Shown one piece after another: positions 45,981 through 55,099 of a stretch of DNA of 64,000 nt. The translations under genes were made by a program, and so were the position numbers. Location of the stretch: positions 2,506,620 through 2,570,619 of the forward strand of contig JAVSMU010000001.1 in the NCBI GenBank assembly GCA_032027045.1. The letters run 5' to 3'. The stretch's first letter is position 1. Every line of letters begins with the position of its first letter. The DNA is from Truepera sp. (GTDB lineage Bacteria; Deinococcota; Deinococci; Deinococcales; Trueperaceae). The notes beneath the pieces were generated by a model that did not search any database, was not told the DNA's origin, and worked only from the letters and a program-made list of their open reading frames with translations.

Positions 45981-47018
45981 GTGACTGATGATCAACAGCC
46001 TGCACGGGCGCAGTCCACCAACCTCGCTTCACCCAAAGCCCCCCGCCTCGACCCACATCTGCTGCATACCTTCCTGGTGGTCGCGCGCGCCGGCACCATC
46101 ACCCGGGCCGCCAAGCTGCTTCACCGCTCACAACCCGCAGTGACGGCGGCGGTGAAGCGCCTGGAGGCCGGCTTCGGCGAGCCCCTGTTCACGCGCACCG
46201 CTCGTGGCGTGCGCCTCACCCACCTGGGAACACGGCTGCAGCCGCACGCCGAGGCGCTAGAGCGGGTGCTGGGCGGCGTGGAGGAGCTGGCCTCGGAGGT
46301 CGCCAGGCTGGAGGGCGCCCGGCTCCGCATAGCCGCCAGCACCACGATCGCCCTCTACTGGCTCCCGCTCCGCCTGGCGCGCTTCTTGGGCACTCACCCC
46401 ACGGCCACCGCCTTGGTTCACACGCGCAACTCGGTGGGGGCGATCGCCGAGCTGAGCGCCGGCGAGGTCGACCTCGCGCTCGTCGAGTCTCCCAGCTCCA
46501 GCTGGGCCGGGCTTCAGCCCGGGCTTCTCGGCCCCACCACGGTCCACGAGGACGAGCTCGTGCTCGTCGTCGACCCCGGCCACTTCCTCGCGCGGCGCGG
46601 CCGCGTCTCCCCGGAAGAGCTCGGCGGGCTCGAGTTCATCGGGCGCGAGGTGGGCTCGGGCACCCGCGACGTCCTGGAGAAGGCGCTCGAGGACGGTGGC
46701 ATCGTGCTCGACGTGAGGCTCGAGCTCGGCGAGCCGGAGGCCATCAAGCGCGCCGTGCGCGCGGGGCTCGGGGCAGCCGTACTCTCCCGCGTGGCGGTGG
46801 ACGCGGAGGTCGAGCGGGGGGAGCTTGTCGCCCTGTCCATCGACCACCCCGGGTTCCGGCGCCAGTTCACCCTCCTCCACCCGCCGCAGGAGCTGGCCGG
46901 CCAGGCCGCCTGGGCGTTCAGGACGCTGGCGGTCGAGACCCGCGGGCCTATGCCTCCTCGCCGAGCGCCTCGACCGCCGACTCCGCGAGGTGGGCGATGG
47001 TCGCCTGGTCGAACCTGA
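45981..47018 (+). CDS. LysR-family transcriptional regulator (YeiE/CysB-like neighbour of YeiH)
   Basis: 345 residues. N-terminal helix-turn-helix (about 25-85: LLHTFLVVARAGTITRAAKLLHRSQPAVTAAVKRLE), then a two-lobed effector domain (LRIAASTTIALYWLP ... RQFTLLH). The last about 25 residues (GPMPPRRAPRPPTPRGG) are Pro/Arg-rich and overlap the 3' end of the opposite-strand peptidase gene by 71 nt, so the tail is probably non-functional read-on. GTG start with AAGGAGG. Likely activates the divergent exporter. Confidence 0.9.
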   Translation: MTDDQQPARAQSTNLASPKAPRLDPHLLHTFLVVARAGTITRAAKLLHRSQPAVTAAVKRLEAGFGEPLFTRTARGVRLTHLGTRLQPHAEALERVLGGVEELASEVARLEGARLRIAASTTIALYWLPLRLARFLGTHPTATALVHTRNSVGAIAELSAGEVDLALVESPSSSWAGLQPGLLGPTTVHEDELVLVVDPGHFLARRGRVSPEELGGLEFIGREVGSGTRDVLEKALEDGGIVLDVRLELGEPEAIKRAVRAGLGAAVLSRVAVDAEVERGELVALSIDHPGFRRQFTLLHPPQELAGQAAWAFRTLAVETRGPMPPRRAPRPPTPRGGRWSPGRT

Positions 47019-48663
47019 AGCTGACGCCGGCCGTCTCGTACAGTTCGTCGAGGGGTCTCGTGCCGCCCAGGGACAGCGCCGCCTTGTAGTCCGCCAACGC
47101 CTTGGGGGCGTCGCGCCGCGCGTTCTCCCACACCTGCAGCGCCCCCAGGTAGGCCATGGCGTACTCGATGTAATAGAAGGGGAACAAGAACACGTGGATG
47201 ATCTGCCACCCCTTGGCCGCGGGCCCCTCGAAGCCCGTGTAGTCCACCCCCACGTCGAAGCGCTTGCTCAGGCGCACCCACTCGGCGTCGATCTCCTCGA
47301 TGGACGGCCCGTCCTCGGCGGGGTGTGTGTAGACGAAGTGTTGGACGGCGTCGACCTTCGATGCCTGAACCAACAGCTCGAGCGCGCGCACCAGCAGCGC
47401 GGCCTGCGACCTGCCCGCGTCCTCCGCATCGTAGAAGCCACCCTTCTCGCGCGTGAGGTACGGCAGCGTGAGGAGCTCCATGGCTTGCGAGGCCAGCTCG
47501 TTCATCTCGGGCCTCTCCGAGAAGTGCCACAGGTACGGCCACGCGTTCTGGGTCAGCACGCTGTGGAAGGCGTGGCCGGCCTCGTGGCGCATGGTGAGCA
47601 GATCGTCGTCGGTGCCGACGGTGCTCCAGTACACGTAAGGGCGGCGCGAGCGCGGGAAGTAGTTCTGGTAGCCAAGCCCCGGCACCTTCGTGGGGCGGGG
47701 CTCCAGGTCCATCCAACCGTCGCGCAGGAGCTCGTAGCCGGCCGCCAGCTCGGGGTCCAGGGCGTGGAACATGCGGCCCAGGCCCTCCTCCAGTTCCCGC
47801 ACCGACTCGAACGGCTCGAGCGCCTCGCGGCCCCGGACATCGCAGGCGAGGTCCCAGGGGCGCAACCGCTCGAGCCCTAGGAGCCGGGCCCTGCGCGCGT
47901 AGACCTCGCGCAGGCGCGGCACCACCTCGCGCTCTACCGCCTCGTGCATGCGCAGCGTGTCCTCCGGCGTGTACTCACGGCGCTTCAACTGCCGCCAGGC
48001 CAAGGCGCGGTAATCGGGCAAACCGACGTTCCACGCCGTCTGGTTGCGCACGGTCATCAAGCGCGAGAACAACACGTCGAGGTCGGCGAAGAGGGCCGTA
48101 CGGCCCGCGACTATGGCGCGATAAGCGCGCTCACGAAGCGCCCGGTCGGGGCTCTCCAGCTTGCTCTGCGCCTGGCCGAGCGTGAGCACCTCGCCGTCGA
48201 GCTCGATGCGCAGGCCGCCGGCGATCTCACCGTAGCGCTGCCCGAGAGCCGCCTCCTCGGCCATTAGGGGCAGGTTCTCCTGCCTGAAGAGCTCCACGGC
48301 GTCGCGCATGTCGACCCACGTCCCCGCGAGCTCGGGAGGCGGCTCGTAGCCGGGCACGGCCAAGAGCTTGCGGTTGAGCAGGTCATCCAGGCGCACCAAC
48401 TCCGGCAGCACGCGACCGACGAAGTCGAGGTAGGCGTTCTTCGCGTCCTCGTCGGCAGTGTCCTCGTCCTTGGCGCGGGTGAGGCCCGCCATGAGCTCCC
48501 GGAAGTCGACGCTGACCTCGTTCACCTCGGTCAGGAACGCGGGCATGTCGGCGGCCGTCACGCTCTTGGCCAGCAGCGCCTCGGCGCGCGGGGCAAGCGA
48601 GTCCGGGTTTATGGCGGCGACGACGAACTTGCCGTCCGCGCTGCTACTCGTGGCTTGTGACAT
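46948..48663 (-). CDS. M3-family oligoendopeptidase
   Basis: 571 residues. Zinc site HEAGH (360-364) in LLTMRHEAGHAFHSVL, third ligand Glu in the MNELASQAMELL helix. C-terminal VFLFPFYYIEYAMAYLGAL is typical of the M3 oligoendopeptidase group close to, but distinct from, PepF. No signal peptide. ATG 48663 lies 17 nt after the P1 peptidase stop (same strand), so the two are probably co-transcribed. The same frame continues upstream to 49551, but that only overlies the P1 gene. The 3' end overlaps the convergent lysR by 71 nt. Confidence 0.93.
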   Translation of the reverse strand: MSQATSSSADGKFVVAAINPDSLAPRAEALLAKSVTAADMPAFLTEVNEVSVDFRELMAGLTRAKDEDTADEDAKNAYLDFVGRVLPELVRLDDLLNRKLLAVPGYEPPPELAGTWVDMRDAVELFRQENLPLMAEEAALGQRYGEIAGGLRIELDGEVLTLGQAQSKLESPDRALRERAYRAIVAGRTALFADLDVLFSRLMTVRNQTAWNVGLPDYRALAWRQLKRREYTPEDTLRMHEAVEREVVPRLREVYARRARLLGLERLRPWDLACDVRGREALEPFESVRELEEGLGRMFHALDPELAAGYELLRDGWMDLEPRPTKVPGLGYQNYFPRSRRPYVYWSTVGTDDDLLTMRHEAGHAFHSVLTQNAWPYLWHFSERPEMNELASQAMELLTLPYLTREKGGFYDAEDAGRSQAALLVRALELLVQASKVDAVQHFVYTHPAEDGPSIEEIDAEWVRLSKRFDVGVDYTGFEGPAAKGWQIIHVFLFPFYYIEYAMAYLGALQVWENARRDAPKALADYKAALSLGGTRPLDELYETAGVSFRFDQATIAHLAESAVEALGEEA

Positions 48664-48680
48664 GCTCGAGGTTACCCCCG

Positions 48681-49757
48681 TCAAGTCGGCGGCGCCAGCA
48701 ACTCCAGCGGCAACGCCTCGCCCACGTTGCCCCGGTAACCGACCACCGTGGTTGCCATGCACAGCGAGTCGTAGATGGCCTCCTCGGTGGCCTCGATGGC
48801 GGCCAGGAAGAGGGGCGATAGGTCGTCGTTGCCCACCTCGCGCCAGTCGCGGCGCGGGCCGGAGCCCCCGCGCCGCCTCACGCTCTCGGCCGTGGAGAAG
48901 GCGAGGGCGTAATCGCCGGAACCGTTCGAGAACGCCGCCCCGGTGCGCGCCAGCCCGGCCATGGCGCGCGCGGCCAGGCGCCTCAGGCTGCCGGCGCTCA
49001 GGGGAGCGTCGGTGGCGAGCACCATCATGATGGAGCCGTCGGGGTCGACCGGGGCTCCGGCGCCGGCCAACTCGTCCCTCAGGTAGTGGCGGCCGCCCCG
49101 TATCCCCACCGGCATTCCCGCCACCTGCAGCACGCCGCCGAAGTTCGACTGCACCAACGCGCCCACGGTCCAACCCCCCAGGCCTCCAGGTAGGCGCCGC
49201 GACGCCGTGCCGATGCCTCCCTTGAACCCGAACGCCATGGTGCCGGTGCCGGCCCCCACGCTGCCCTGCGTCACGGGGCCGTCGGCAGCGCTCTCCAGCG
49301 CCAGCAACACGTGCTCGGCCGTGACCCTGCGGGCCCGGATGTCGTTCAGCCGGCCGTCGTTGGTCTCCCCCACGAAGGCATTCACCGAGCCCACGCGCTC
49401 GTTCCCCCTTGCACTCAACGTCCACTCGAGCAGCGCGTCGGCGGCGCGCGGCACGCTGAGCGTGTTGGTGAGCGCGACGGGCGTCTCGAGCTCTCCCAAC
49501 TCCACGACCTGCGTGGCGCCCATGAGCTTGCCGTAACCGTTCCCCACGCACATGCCGGCGGGCACGCGCCAGCGGTACGGGTCGTCGGGGTGGGCCAGGA
49601 TCACCGTTGCGCCCGTGCGCACGCCTTCGCCCTCCACCAGCGTGTGGTGCCCGACGCGCACCCCGGCCACGTCGGTGACGGCGTTCAGCGGTCCCGTGGG
49701 TAGCACCCCGGTGACGACGCCGAGGTCACGAAGCCGTGCGCGCGCAGCAGGTTGCAT
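48681..49757 (-). CDS. P1-family peptidase (DmpA-like N-terminal nucleophile aminopeptidase)
   Basis: 358 residues. DmpA-type enzymes self-cleave before a nucleophilic Ser; here GFKGGIGTASRRLP has Ser186, preceded by QGSVGAGTGTMAF. N-terminal TDVAGVRVGHHTLVEGEGVRTGAT and C-terminal ESVRRRGG are also family-like. It releases N-terminal residues or beta-amino acids from peptides or amides. ATG 49757 sits 7 nt after TACGCT: leaderless. First gene of a unit with the M3 peptidase. Confidence 0.92.
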   Translation of the reverse strand: MQPAARARLRDLGVVTGVLPTGPLNAVTDVAGVRVGHHTLVEGEGVRTGATVILAHPDDPYRWRVPAGMCVGNGYGKLMGATQVVELGELETPVALTNTLSVPRAADALLEWTLSARGNERVGSVNAFVGETNDGRLNDIRARRVTAEHVLLALESAADGPVTQGSVGAGTGTMAFGFKGGIGTASRRLPGGLGGWTVGALVQSNFGGVLQVAGMPVGIRGGRHYLRDELAGAGAPVDPDGSIMMVLATDAPLSAGSLRRLAARAMAGLARTGAAFSNGSGDYALAFSTAESVRRRGGSGPRRDWREVGNDDLSPLFLAAIEATEEAIYDSLCMATTVVGYRGNVGEALPLELLAPPT

Positions 49758-49764
49758 GACCGGC

Positions 49765-49770
49765 AGCGTA
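49765..49770 (-). promoter_or_regulatory. -10 box TACGCT, leaderless promoter of the P1 peptidase
   Basis: TACGCT ends exactly 7 nt before ATG 49757. The rest of the 173-nt divergent gap shows only a weak AAAGG ribosome-binding site for the plus-strand gene. Confidence 0.5.
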
Positions 49771-49930
49771 CTACCGCGCGGCGGCGCGCCGGCGGTCCGA
49801 AGCGCCCTTGCGCGGGCGCCCGTCCGACCTCATGATTGAGTCGTAGGGCACGGCCGCGCTCCCGCCACGCCGCGCCAACAGCCGTCCTCCCAACCGCCCC
49901 CCCAGGGCGTGGCAAACGAAAGGCCGAACC

Positions 49931-51145
49931 ATGACCGACCAACAGCCCGTTCCCGCCACCACCGAGCTCGCACGTGGCACGCCCCTCAAGTACCTCGACA
50001 AGGCCCTCGGCGGCCTCCGGGACCTGGGGCTCGTGCCCGAGAACACGAGCAGTCAAGAAACGCCGATCGTCGCGCTCCTGAGCCAGATCTCTGACCTCGA
50101 CCGTGACCGCGTCGTGGCCATCACGCGCACCCTCGCGCAGGCGTCGCTGTTCAACGACGTGGTGCGCCAGCAGGTGGAGGCCATGCACGTCGCGACGCGC
50201 TACGAGGACCTCACCAAGTCGTTCAACAGCATCCGCGACGACGCGAAGATGATGGTCGACCAACTCGACGACGGCAAGCTGAGCACCTTCGAGCGCCTCG
50301 CCAACGTCTGGATGAAGGTCACCCGTGGCGACATCGCCAACCGCTTCGACAAGATCAAGAGCACCTACCTAGACGTCACCAAGGACGCCCAGGACCAGAT
50401 CCAGCGCGAGCACGCGATCCTCGAGGCCTACCGCGACTTCCGCGGCGCGCTCAAGGAGTCCGAGGTACTCGCGTTCGAGGTGCTGAAGAAGGGCGAGGCC
50501 GAGCTGGAAGCGGCCAAGGCGGCCGTCAACGAGTCGATGGCCGCCGTCGACGCCTACCAGGGCGAGGACCTGGCCGAGCGCGCCCGGCTGGAACTGGCGC
50601 GTGACGAGAAGGTCCGCGCTTTGCAGCTCACCGACAAGCGCTACCAGATCGCCAAGGACCTGTCCGACAACCTCACCATCTCGTACAACACGTCCGAGGT
50701 CGTGATGGCGCGACTCATGCAGACCAACACCGCCAAGGAGCGCGTGCGCGCGCAGGCCGTGTCGTTCTTCAGCACCAACGAGACGGTGCTGACCGCGCTC
50801 ACGGCGACCTTCACGGGCCTATTCGGCCTCAACGAGGCCACGCGCAGCCTAGACGCCATGACGAAGGGCGTGAGCGACTCGCTCGACACGCTCTCCGACA
50901 TCGGGGGCAAGGTGCAGGAGGCCGCCCTGAAGGCGGGCTACGGTCCGACCGTGCGTGCCGAGTCGGTCAAGCGTCTGGTCGACTCGGTCGTCAACTACCA
51001 GGAGCGCTCGCTCGAGATCATCGACGAGATGCGCGAACAGGCCACCAGCAACGCCGCCGAGATCCGCACGGCCGTCGAGGACGGTAAGCGCCGCCTCGCG
51101 CGCCTGGCGGAACAGGGGGCGACTCTGACGACCACCGATGGCTGA
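49931..51145 (+). CDS. Cytoplasmic coiled-coil protein of unknown function (gene 1 of a three-gene module)
   Basis: 404 residues, no signal peptide. Almost entirely helical with heptad-rich stretches about 120-255 and 340-395. A short hydrophobic segment about 275-300 (VLTALTATFTGLFGLNEATR) might touch a membrane but is weak. I do not recognise it; it vaguely recalls TelA-like helical proteins. The next gene starts inside its last codons (8-nt overlap), tying expression together. Confidence 0.75.
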   Translation: MTDQQPVPATTELARGTPLKYLDKALGGLRDLGLVPENTSSQETPIVALLSQISDLDRDRVVAITRTLAQASLFNDVVRQQVEAMHVATRYEDLTKSFNSIRDDAKMMVDQLDDGKLSTFERLANVWMKVTRGDIANRFDKIKSTYLDVTKDAQDQIQREHAILEAYRDFRGALKESEVLAFEVLKKGEAELEAAKAAVNESMAAVDAYQGEDLAERARLELARDEKVRALQLTDKRYQIAKDLSDNLTISYNTSEVVMARLMQTNTAKERVRAQAVSFFSTNETVLTALTATFTGLFGLNEATRSLDAMTKGVSDSLDTLSDIGGKVQEAALKAGYGPTVRAESVKRLVDSVVNYQERSLEIIDEMREQATSNAAEIRTAVEDGKRRLARLAEQGATLTTTDG

Positions 51146-52052
51146 CGCACCGGGCCCGAGCGGGGCGCCCAGACCAGCGCCCCCGCCCCTGGATGACGTC
51201 ATGCTCGCCATGGACGTCGTCGACACGCTGCGCCACCGCGAGCGGCTCGTGCAGACGGAACTGGCCTCGGACGGCCGCGACGAGGCCATGCTCGAGAGCC
51301 TGCGGAGCATCTACGCTTCGCAGGGCATAACCGTCAGCGACGAGGTCCTCAAGCAAGGCGTCGAGGCCCTCGCGGAGGGACGCTTCGTCTACGAGGCGCC
51401 GGCGCGGCGGCCCGAAACGCGGTGGGCGTACGTGTACGTGAACCGCGCCAAGTGGGGTCGGTTGCTCCTCGCGCTGTTCGTCGTGGGGGCCTTGGTGTTC
51501 TACGGCTACGACCAGGTCTTCAGGGCCCCGCACCGCGCGCTGGTGAACGACGTCGGCCGCGTGCACGCCACGGTCCTCGCCGAGTCGAGGGACCCCGCCG
51601 CCACGGCGCGCGCCGAGACCCTCTACTCCCTGGCCACCACAGCCCTGGCGAAGGGCGAGGACGAGGAGGCGCGCAGCTCGCTCGCCTCGCTCCGGACCCT
51701 CGAGGCGCAGTTGCAGGCGTCTTACACGCTGCGGATCGCCGCCGAGACCACCGGGGTGTGGCGCGTTCCCGACCTCAACACCGAGGCGGCGAACTACTAC
51801 ATCATCGTCGAGCCCATCGACCGTAACGGCAAGAACATCGCCATCGACGTCACCAACGAAGAGACGGGCAAGACCGAGCGCGTCAAGAGCTTCGGCCTGC
51901 GGGTCTCGGACGCCACCTTCGAGGAGATCAGGCGCGACAAGCTCGACGACGGCATCATCCAGCGCGACGTTTTCGGCGAGAAGCAGGCCGGCTTCTTGCA
52001 GCCCGAGTACTACTTCGACACCACCGGCGCCGCCATAACGAGTTGGGACTGA
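51138..52052 (+). CDS. Single-pass membrane protein (possible DUF6384) (gene 2 of the module)
   Basis: 304 residues. Cytoplasmic helical N-terminus (1-110) with DDVMLAMDVVDTLRHRERL and LRSIYASQGITVSDEVL, one transmembrane helix (about 112-130, LLLALFVVGALVFYGY), then a 170-residue outer domain ending in a beta-rich region (NYYIIVEPIDRNGKNIAIDV). The N-terminal pattern reminds me of DUF6384, from memory only. Stop and next start overlap as TGATG. An envelope role is inferred from topology. Confidence 0.75.
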   Translation: MADAPGPSGAPRPAPPPLDDVMLAMDVVDTLRHRERLVQTELASDGRDEAMLESLRSIYASQGITVSDEVLKQGVEALAEGRFVYEAPARRPETRWAYVYVNRAKWGRLLLALFVVGALVFYGYDQVFRAPHRALVNDVGRVHATVLAESRDPAATARAETLYSLATTALAKGEDEEARSSLASLRTLEAQLQASYTLRIAAETTGVWRVPDLNTEAANYYIIVEPIDRNGKNIAIDVTNEETGKTERVKSFGLRVSDATFEEIRRDKLDDGIIQRDVFGEKQAGFLQPEYYFDTTGAAITSWD

Positions 52053-53668
52053 TGATCAGCGGTAGCAAGACCCTCGAAGGCCTGGTGCAGGCACTGCAGC
52101 AGGAGCAGGCACGCACCAGCCAGTTGGACTCGTCCCTCAACCGCAGCAACGACGAGCTGCTCGCCATCGACGCCAAGCGCGTGGCCGAGCTGGGGCGCCT
52201 CGCCCAACTGCGCCTGCGTTACCTGGCCAGCAAGGACGCCAGGGTCGAGGACACGACCGACGAGCAGGTGCTCAAGTTCATCGCGCAGCGCGACGCCGCG
52301 TACCAGGACGTCCGCCGGCGCCAGGCGCAGCACGATGCCGACTTGGCGGCGCTCGAGGAGGCGCGGGCGGCCGCCCAAGACGAGCTCGGCGCCGCGATGC
52401 AAGCGGTCGAGGACGCCGAAGCCGCCACGCAGCAGCGCCTGGGGGCCGACCCCGCCTACCAGCGGCAACTCGAGGCAGCCCACGAGGCCGACCGCGTTGC
52501 CCAGAAGGCCGACGCCAAGGCGACCCAAAGCGAGAACGAGCAGGCGACGAAGGGCGAGGCGTACCGCGCCGACCCGCTCTTCTCGTACCTGTGGCGCAGG
52601 AAGTACGGCACCGTGGAGTACCGTCCGGGCGGCTTAGTCTTCGCTCCGCTCGTGCGCTACCTGGACGGGCGGGTTGCGCGCATCTGCTCGTACATGGACG
52701 CGCGCGCCAACTACGCGCGCCTGCTCGAGATACCGGTGCGTCTGCGAGAGCACGCCGCGCACAAGGCGGCGGCCGCCGAAGCCGCGCACGCGGAACTCGA
52801 ACGCCTCGACCTGCAGGCGAGGGAGGACGACGGGATCGGCGCCCTGGATGCCCGGCGCACCGCCGCTCAGGCCAAGGTGGACGAGCTGGACGCCAAGATC
52901 GCGGCCAAGGCCGCCGAGGGCCAACAGATCCAAGAGGCCCTCGGACGCTTCGCGCAAGGCCAGGACAGCGACTACCAGAACGCCACCGAGTTCCTCCGCA
53001 ACGAGTTCGGCCGCACGCCCATCGACGTGCTGCGCGCCGGCGCCCTTGCGACCCCCACGCCCGAGGACGACCTCGTGGTGGCGCGACTGGCCCAGCTCTC
53101 GAGCAAGCGTGAGGAGCTGGCGGCCAGCGTCGACGAACTGCGCGCCGCCGCCGAGGCCAGCCGCCGGCGCCTGCAGGAGCTCACGAAGCTGCGGTCGGAT
53201 TTCAACCAGGCCGGGATGGCCCAGCCCAACTCGTCGTTCCGTGACGGGCAAGCGATAAGCACCGGCATCACGCAGTACCTTGCCGGCATGCTCACCGCGC
53301 AGGCGCTGTGGCAGCTCTTCAACCGGCAACGGCAGGTGACGAGCGGCAACGTCGACCCCACCTTCGGCTCGGGCGGCTTCGGTCGCGGGACGGTCTGGGG
53401 CGGCGGCCGGCCGCCGAGGGGCGGCGTGAACCAGGGCATCGACGTCCTGGGGTCGATCCTCGACGCGGTCGCGCGCTCGCAGTCGCACTCGAGTGGGCGG
53501 CCGAGCGGCGGCGGGTTCGGTGGCGGCTCCAGGCCGAGCGGCGGCGGGTTCAAGCCTAGTGGTGGCGGCTTCAAGCCGAGCGGCGGGTCGAAGCCGAGTG
53601 GCGGCTCGCGCCCAAGTGGCGGCAGCATGCCCAAGCGGGGCGGGTTCAAGACGGGAGGGAAGTTCTGA
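52052..53668 (+). CDS. Coiled-coil protein with Gly/Ser/Pro/Lys-rich repeat tail (gene 3 of the module)
   Basis: 538 residues. Long coiled coils at about 5-160 and 225-385 around a globular block (YLWRRKYGTVEYRPGGLVF ... RICSYMDARANYARLLEIPV, about 178-232). The last 57 residues repeat PSGG(G/S) units with Phe-Lys or Arg/Lys between, similar in style to YgcG-like tails. No signal peptide or transmembrane helix. Start ATG 52052 preferred to TTG 52043. Unrecognised; acts presumably with the two preceding proteins. Confidence 0.75.
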   Translation: MISGSKTLEGLVQALQQEQARTSQLDSSLNRSNDELLAIDAKRVAELGRLAQLRLRYLASKDARVEDTTDEQVLKFIAQRDAAYQDVRRRQAQHDADLAALEEARAAAQDELGAAMQAVEDAEAATQQRLGADPAYQRQLEAAHEADRVAQKADAKATQSENEQATKGEAYRADPLFSYLWRRKYGTVEYRPGGLVFAPLVRYLDGRVARICSYMDARANYARLLEIPVRLREHAAHKAAAAEAAHAELERLDLQAREDDGIGALDARRTAAQAKVDELDAKIAAKAAEGQQIQEALGRFAQGQDSDYQNATEFLRNEFGRTPIDVLRAGALATPTPEDDLVVARLAQLSSKREELAASVDELRAAAEASRRRLQELTKLRSDFNQAGMAQPNSSFRDGQAISTGITQYLAGMLTAQALWQLFNRQRQVTSGNVDPTFGSGGFGRGTVWGGGRPPRGGVNQGIDVLGSILDAVARSQSHSSGRPSGGGFGGGSRPSGGGFKPSGGGFKPSGGSKPSGGSRPSGGSMPKRGGFKTGGKF

Positions 53669-53718
53669 GCCGGAAACGTGGCCGCACGCAACCAAGGACG
53701 AGCGTCAGGCGCCACGAC

Positions 53719-55005
53719 ATGCGCCGCAAGATCGGCGCCGTGCCCGGCGCCGTCGTCTACACCGGCCCGCAGCGTGATTACGGGGCGCACCTACAACTCA
53801 TCCACTACCAGGAGGACTCGCTAGAGGAGACCGAGGTCTCCGACATCGCGAGCCTGCCTAAGCTCCTCGAGGCTCCCGGAGTGCACTGGCTGAACGTGGT
53901 AGGCGTGCACGACACGAAGCTGCTCGAGAACCTAGGACAAGTGCTGGGCCTGCACCCGCTCACGGTCGAGGACCTGGCGAGCCTGGGACAGCGCCCCAAG
54001 ACCGAGGAGTACGAACACTACCTCTTCATGGTCTTCCGCATCCTCACCCGCCACGGCGTCCCGGTCACCACCTCCGAAGAGCAAGGTGCTCAAGGTCGTG
54101 GTTCGGCGCCCGGCGCGCGAGCCGCGGATCCGGCGGCGGCCGAGGCTCCAGGCGCGGCCACCCCCGCCACTGGCCCAGCAACCCCCGCCCCAGGCCCGGC
54201 CACCCCCGCCACTGGCCCCGCGGCGGCAACCCCCACCCGAAGCCCGGCAGCTCCCGCCAAGCTGGTGCAGCTGGAGCCATCGGCGTCCGCCGGCACGGTC
54301 GGCCACGACCTGCTCCACAGCGAGCAGTTCTCCCTCGTGTTGCGAGAGGGCCTGCTGGTCACGTTCCAGGAGCTCGAGAGGGACCCGTTCGAGCCGCTGC
54401 GAGAGAGGTTGCGGAAGGGCGCCGGGCGGCTCAGGAAGATGGGCGCCGACTACCTCGCCTACACGCTCATCGACCTCGTCATCGACCAGTACTTCGAGGT
54501 GGTGGAGGCCTACGGTGACGACCTGGAGGCCATCGAGGAGAAGATACTGCGGGGCCCCGAGCGCGACTCGCTCGAGCGCGTCAACGACCTGCGCCGCGAC
54601 CTGCTGGTGGTGCGCCGCGCAGTCTGGCCCCTGCGTGACGTGATGGCGTCGTTGCAACGCAAGGATCAGGCATACTTCTCGCCCGAGGTATCGAACTACC
54701 TGCGCGACGCGCACGACCACGCCGTGCAGGTCATGGACGCCGTGGAAACGCAGCGCGAGCAGCTCACCAGCCTGCACGACATCTACCTCACGCTGCTGAG
54801 CGTGCGCATGAACGACGTCATGAAGGTCCTGACGATCATCGCGACCATCTTCATCCCGCTCACCTTCTTGGCGGGCATCTACGGCATGAACTTCAAGTAC
54901 ATGCCCGAGTACCACTGGCGCTGGGCGTATCCAGCCCTGTGGCTGGTCATGCTGCTGTTGGGAGGGGGCATGCTCGCGGCCTTCAGGCGCCGGGGGTGGT
55001 TGTGA
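53719..55005 (+). CDS. corA: CorA-family magnesium/cobalt channel with Ala/Pro-rich insertion
   Basis: 428 residues. Cytoplasmic alpha/beta domain, long helix (about 250-360) and two C-terminal transmembrane helices with the selectivity motif YGMNF (388-392). Odd: residues about 118-175 are a low-complexity Ala/Pro/Gly/Thr insertion (ATPATGP repeats) within the N-terminal domain, encoded by 21-nt DNA repeats. Mg2+ or divalent uptake otherwise as usual. The 50-nt gap after the module gene has no terminator, so it may be co-transcribed. Confidence 0.92.
   Translation: MRRKIGAVPGAVVYTGPQRDYGAHLQLIHYQEDSLEETEVSDIASLPKLLEAPGVHWLNVVGVHDTKLLENLGQVLGLHPLTVEDLASLGQRPKTEEYEHYLFMVFRILTRHGVPVTTSEEQGAQGRGSAPGARAADPAAAEAPGAATPATGPATPAPGPATPATGPAAATPTRSPAAPAKLVQLEPSASAGTVGHDLLHSEQFSLVLREGLLVTFQELERDPFEPLRERLRKGAGRLRKMGADYLAYTLIDLVIDQYFEVVEAYGDDLEAIEEKILRGPERDSLERVNDLRRDLLVVRRAVWPLRDVMASLQRKDQAYFSPEVSNYLRDAHDHAVQVMDAVETQREQLTSLHDIYLTLLSVRMNDVMKVLTIIATIFIPLTFLAGIYGMNFKYMPEYHWRWAYPALWLVMLLLGGGMLAAFRRRGWL
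54156..54218. repeat. Three 21-nt tandem repeats inside corA
   Basis: Copies 1 and 3 (54156-54176, 54198-54218) are identical; copy 2 (54177-54197) differs at a few sites. Each encodes ATPATGP or ATPAPGP. Period is a multiple of three, so length changes keep the frame. Confidence 0.85.
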
Positions 55006-55099
55006 GCGCACCGGCGTGGGCGGCGTACCGCGAAACGGTCGCCCTCGCCTCCGCGCCGAGCGCCGGGGCCCGGGCCGTGCGGTGCGGCCTGGCCGTTGG

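Noticed and set aside
45787-45984. Short frame in the lysR leader (MMYVSAAFILGLPEG...)
   Set aside because: No ribosome-binding site, runs into Pro/Arg-rich sequence; kept only as a remark on the leader.
46948-49551. 867-codon open frame upstream of the M3 peptidase
   Set aside because: Only residues from ATG 48663 look like a peptidase. The upstream part is Arg/Ala/Gly-rich and overlies the clear P1 peptidase in another frame.
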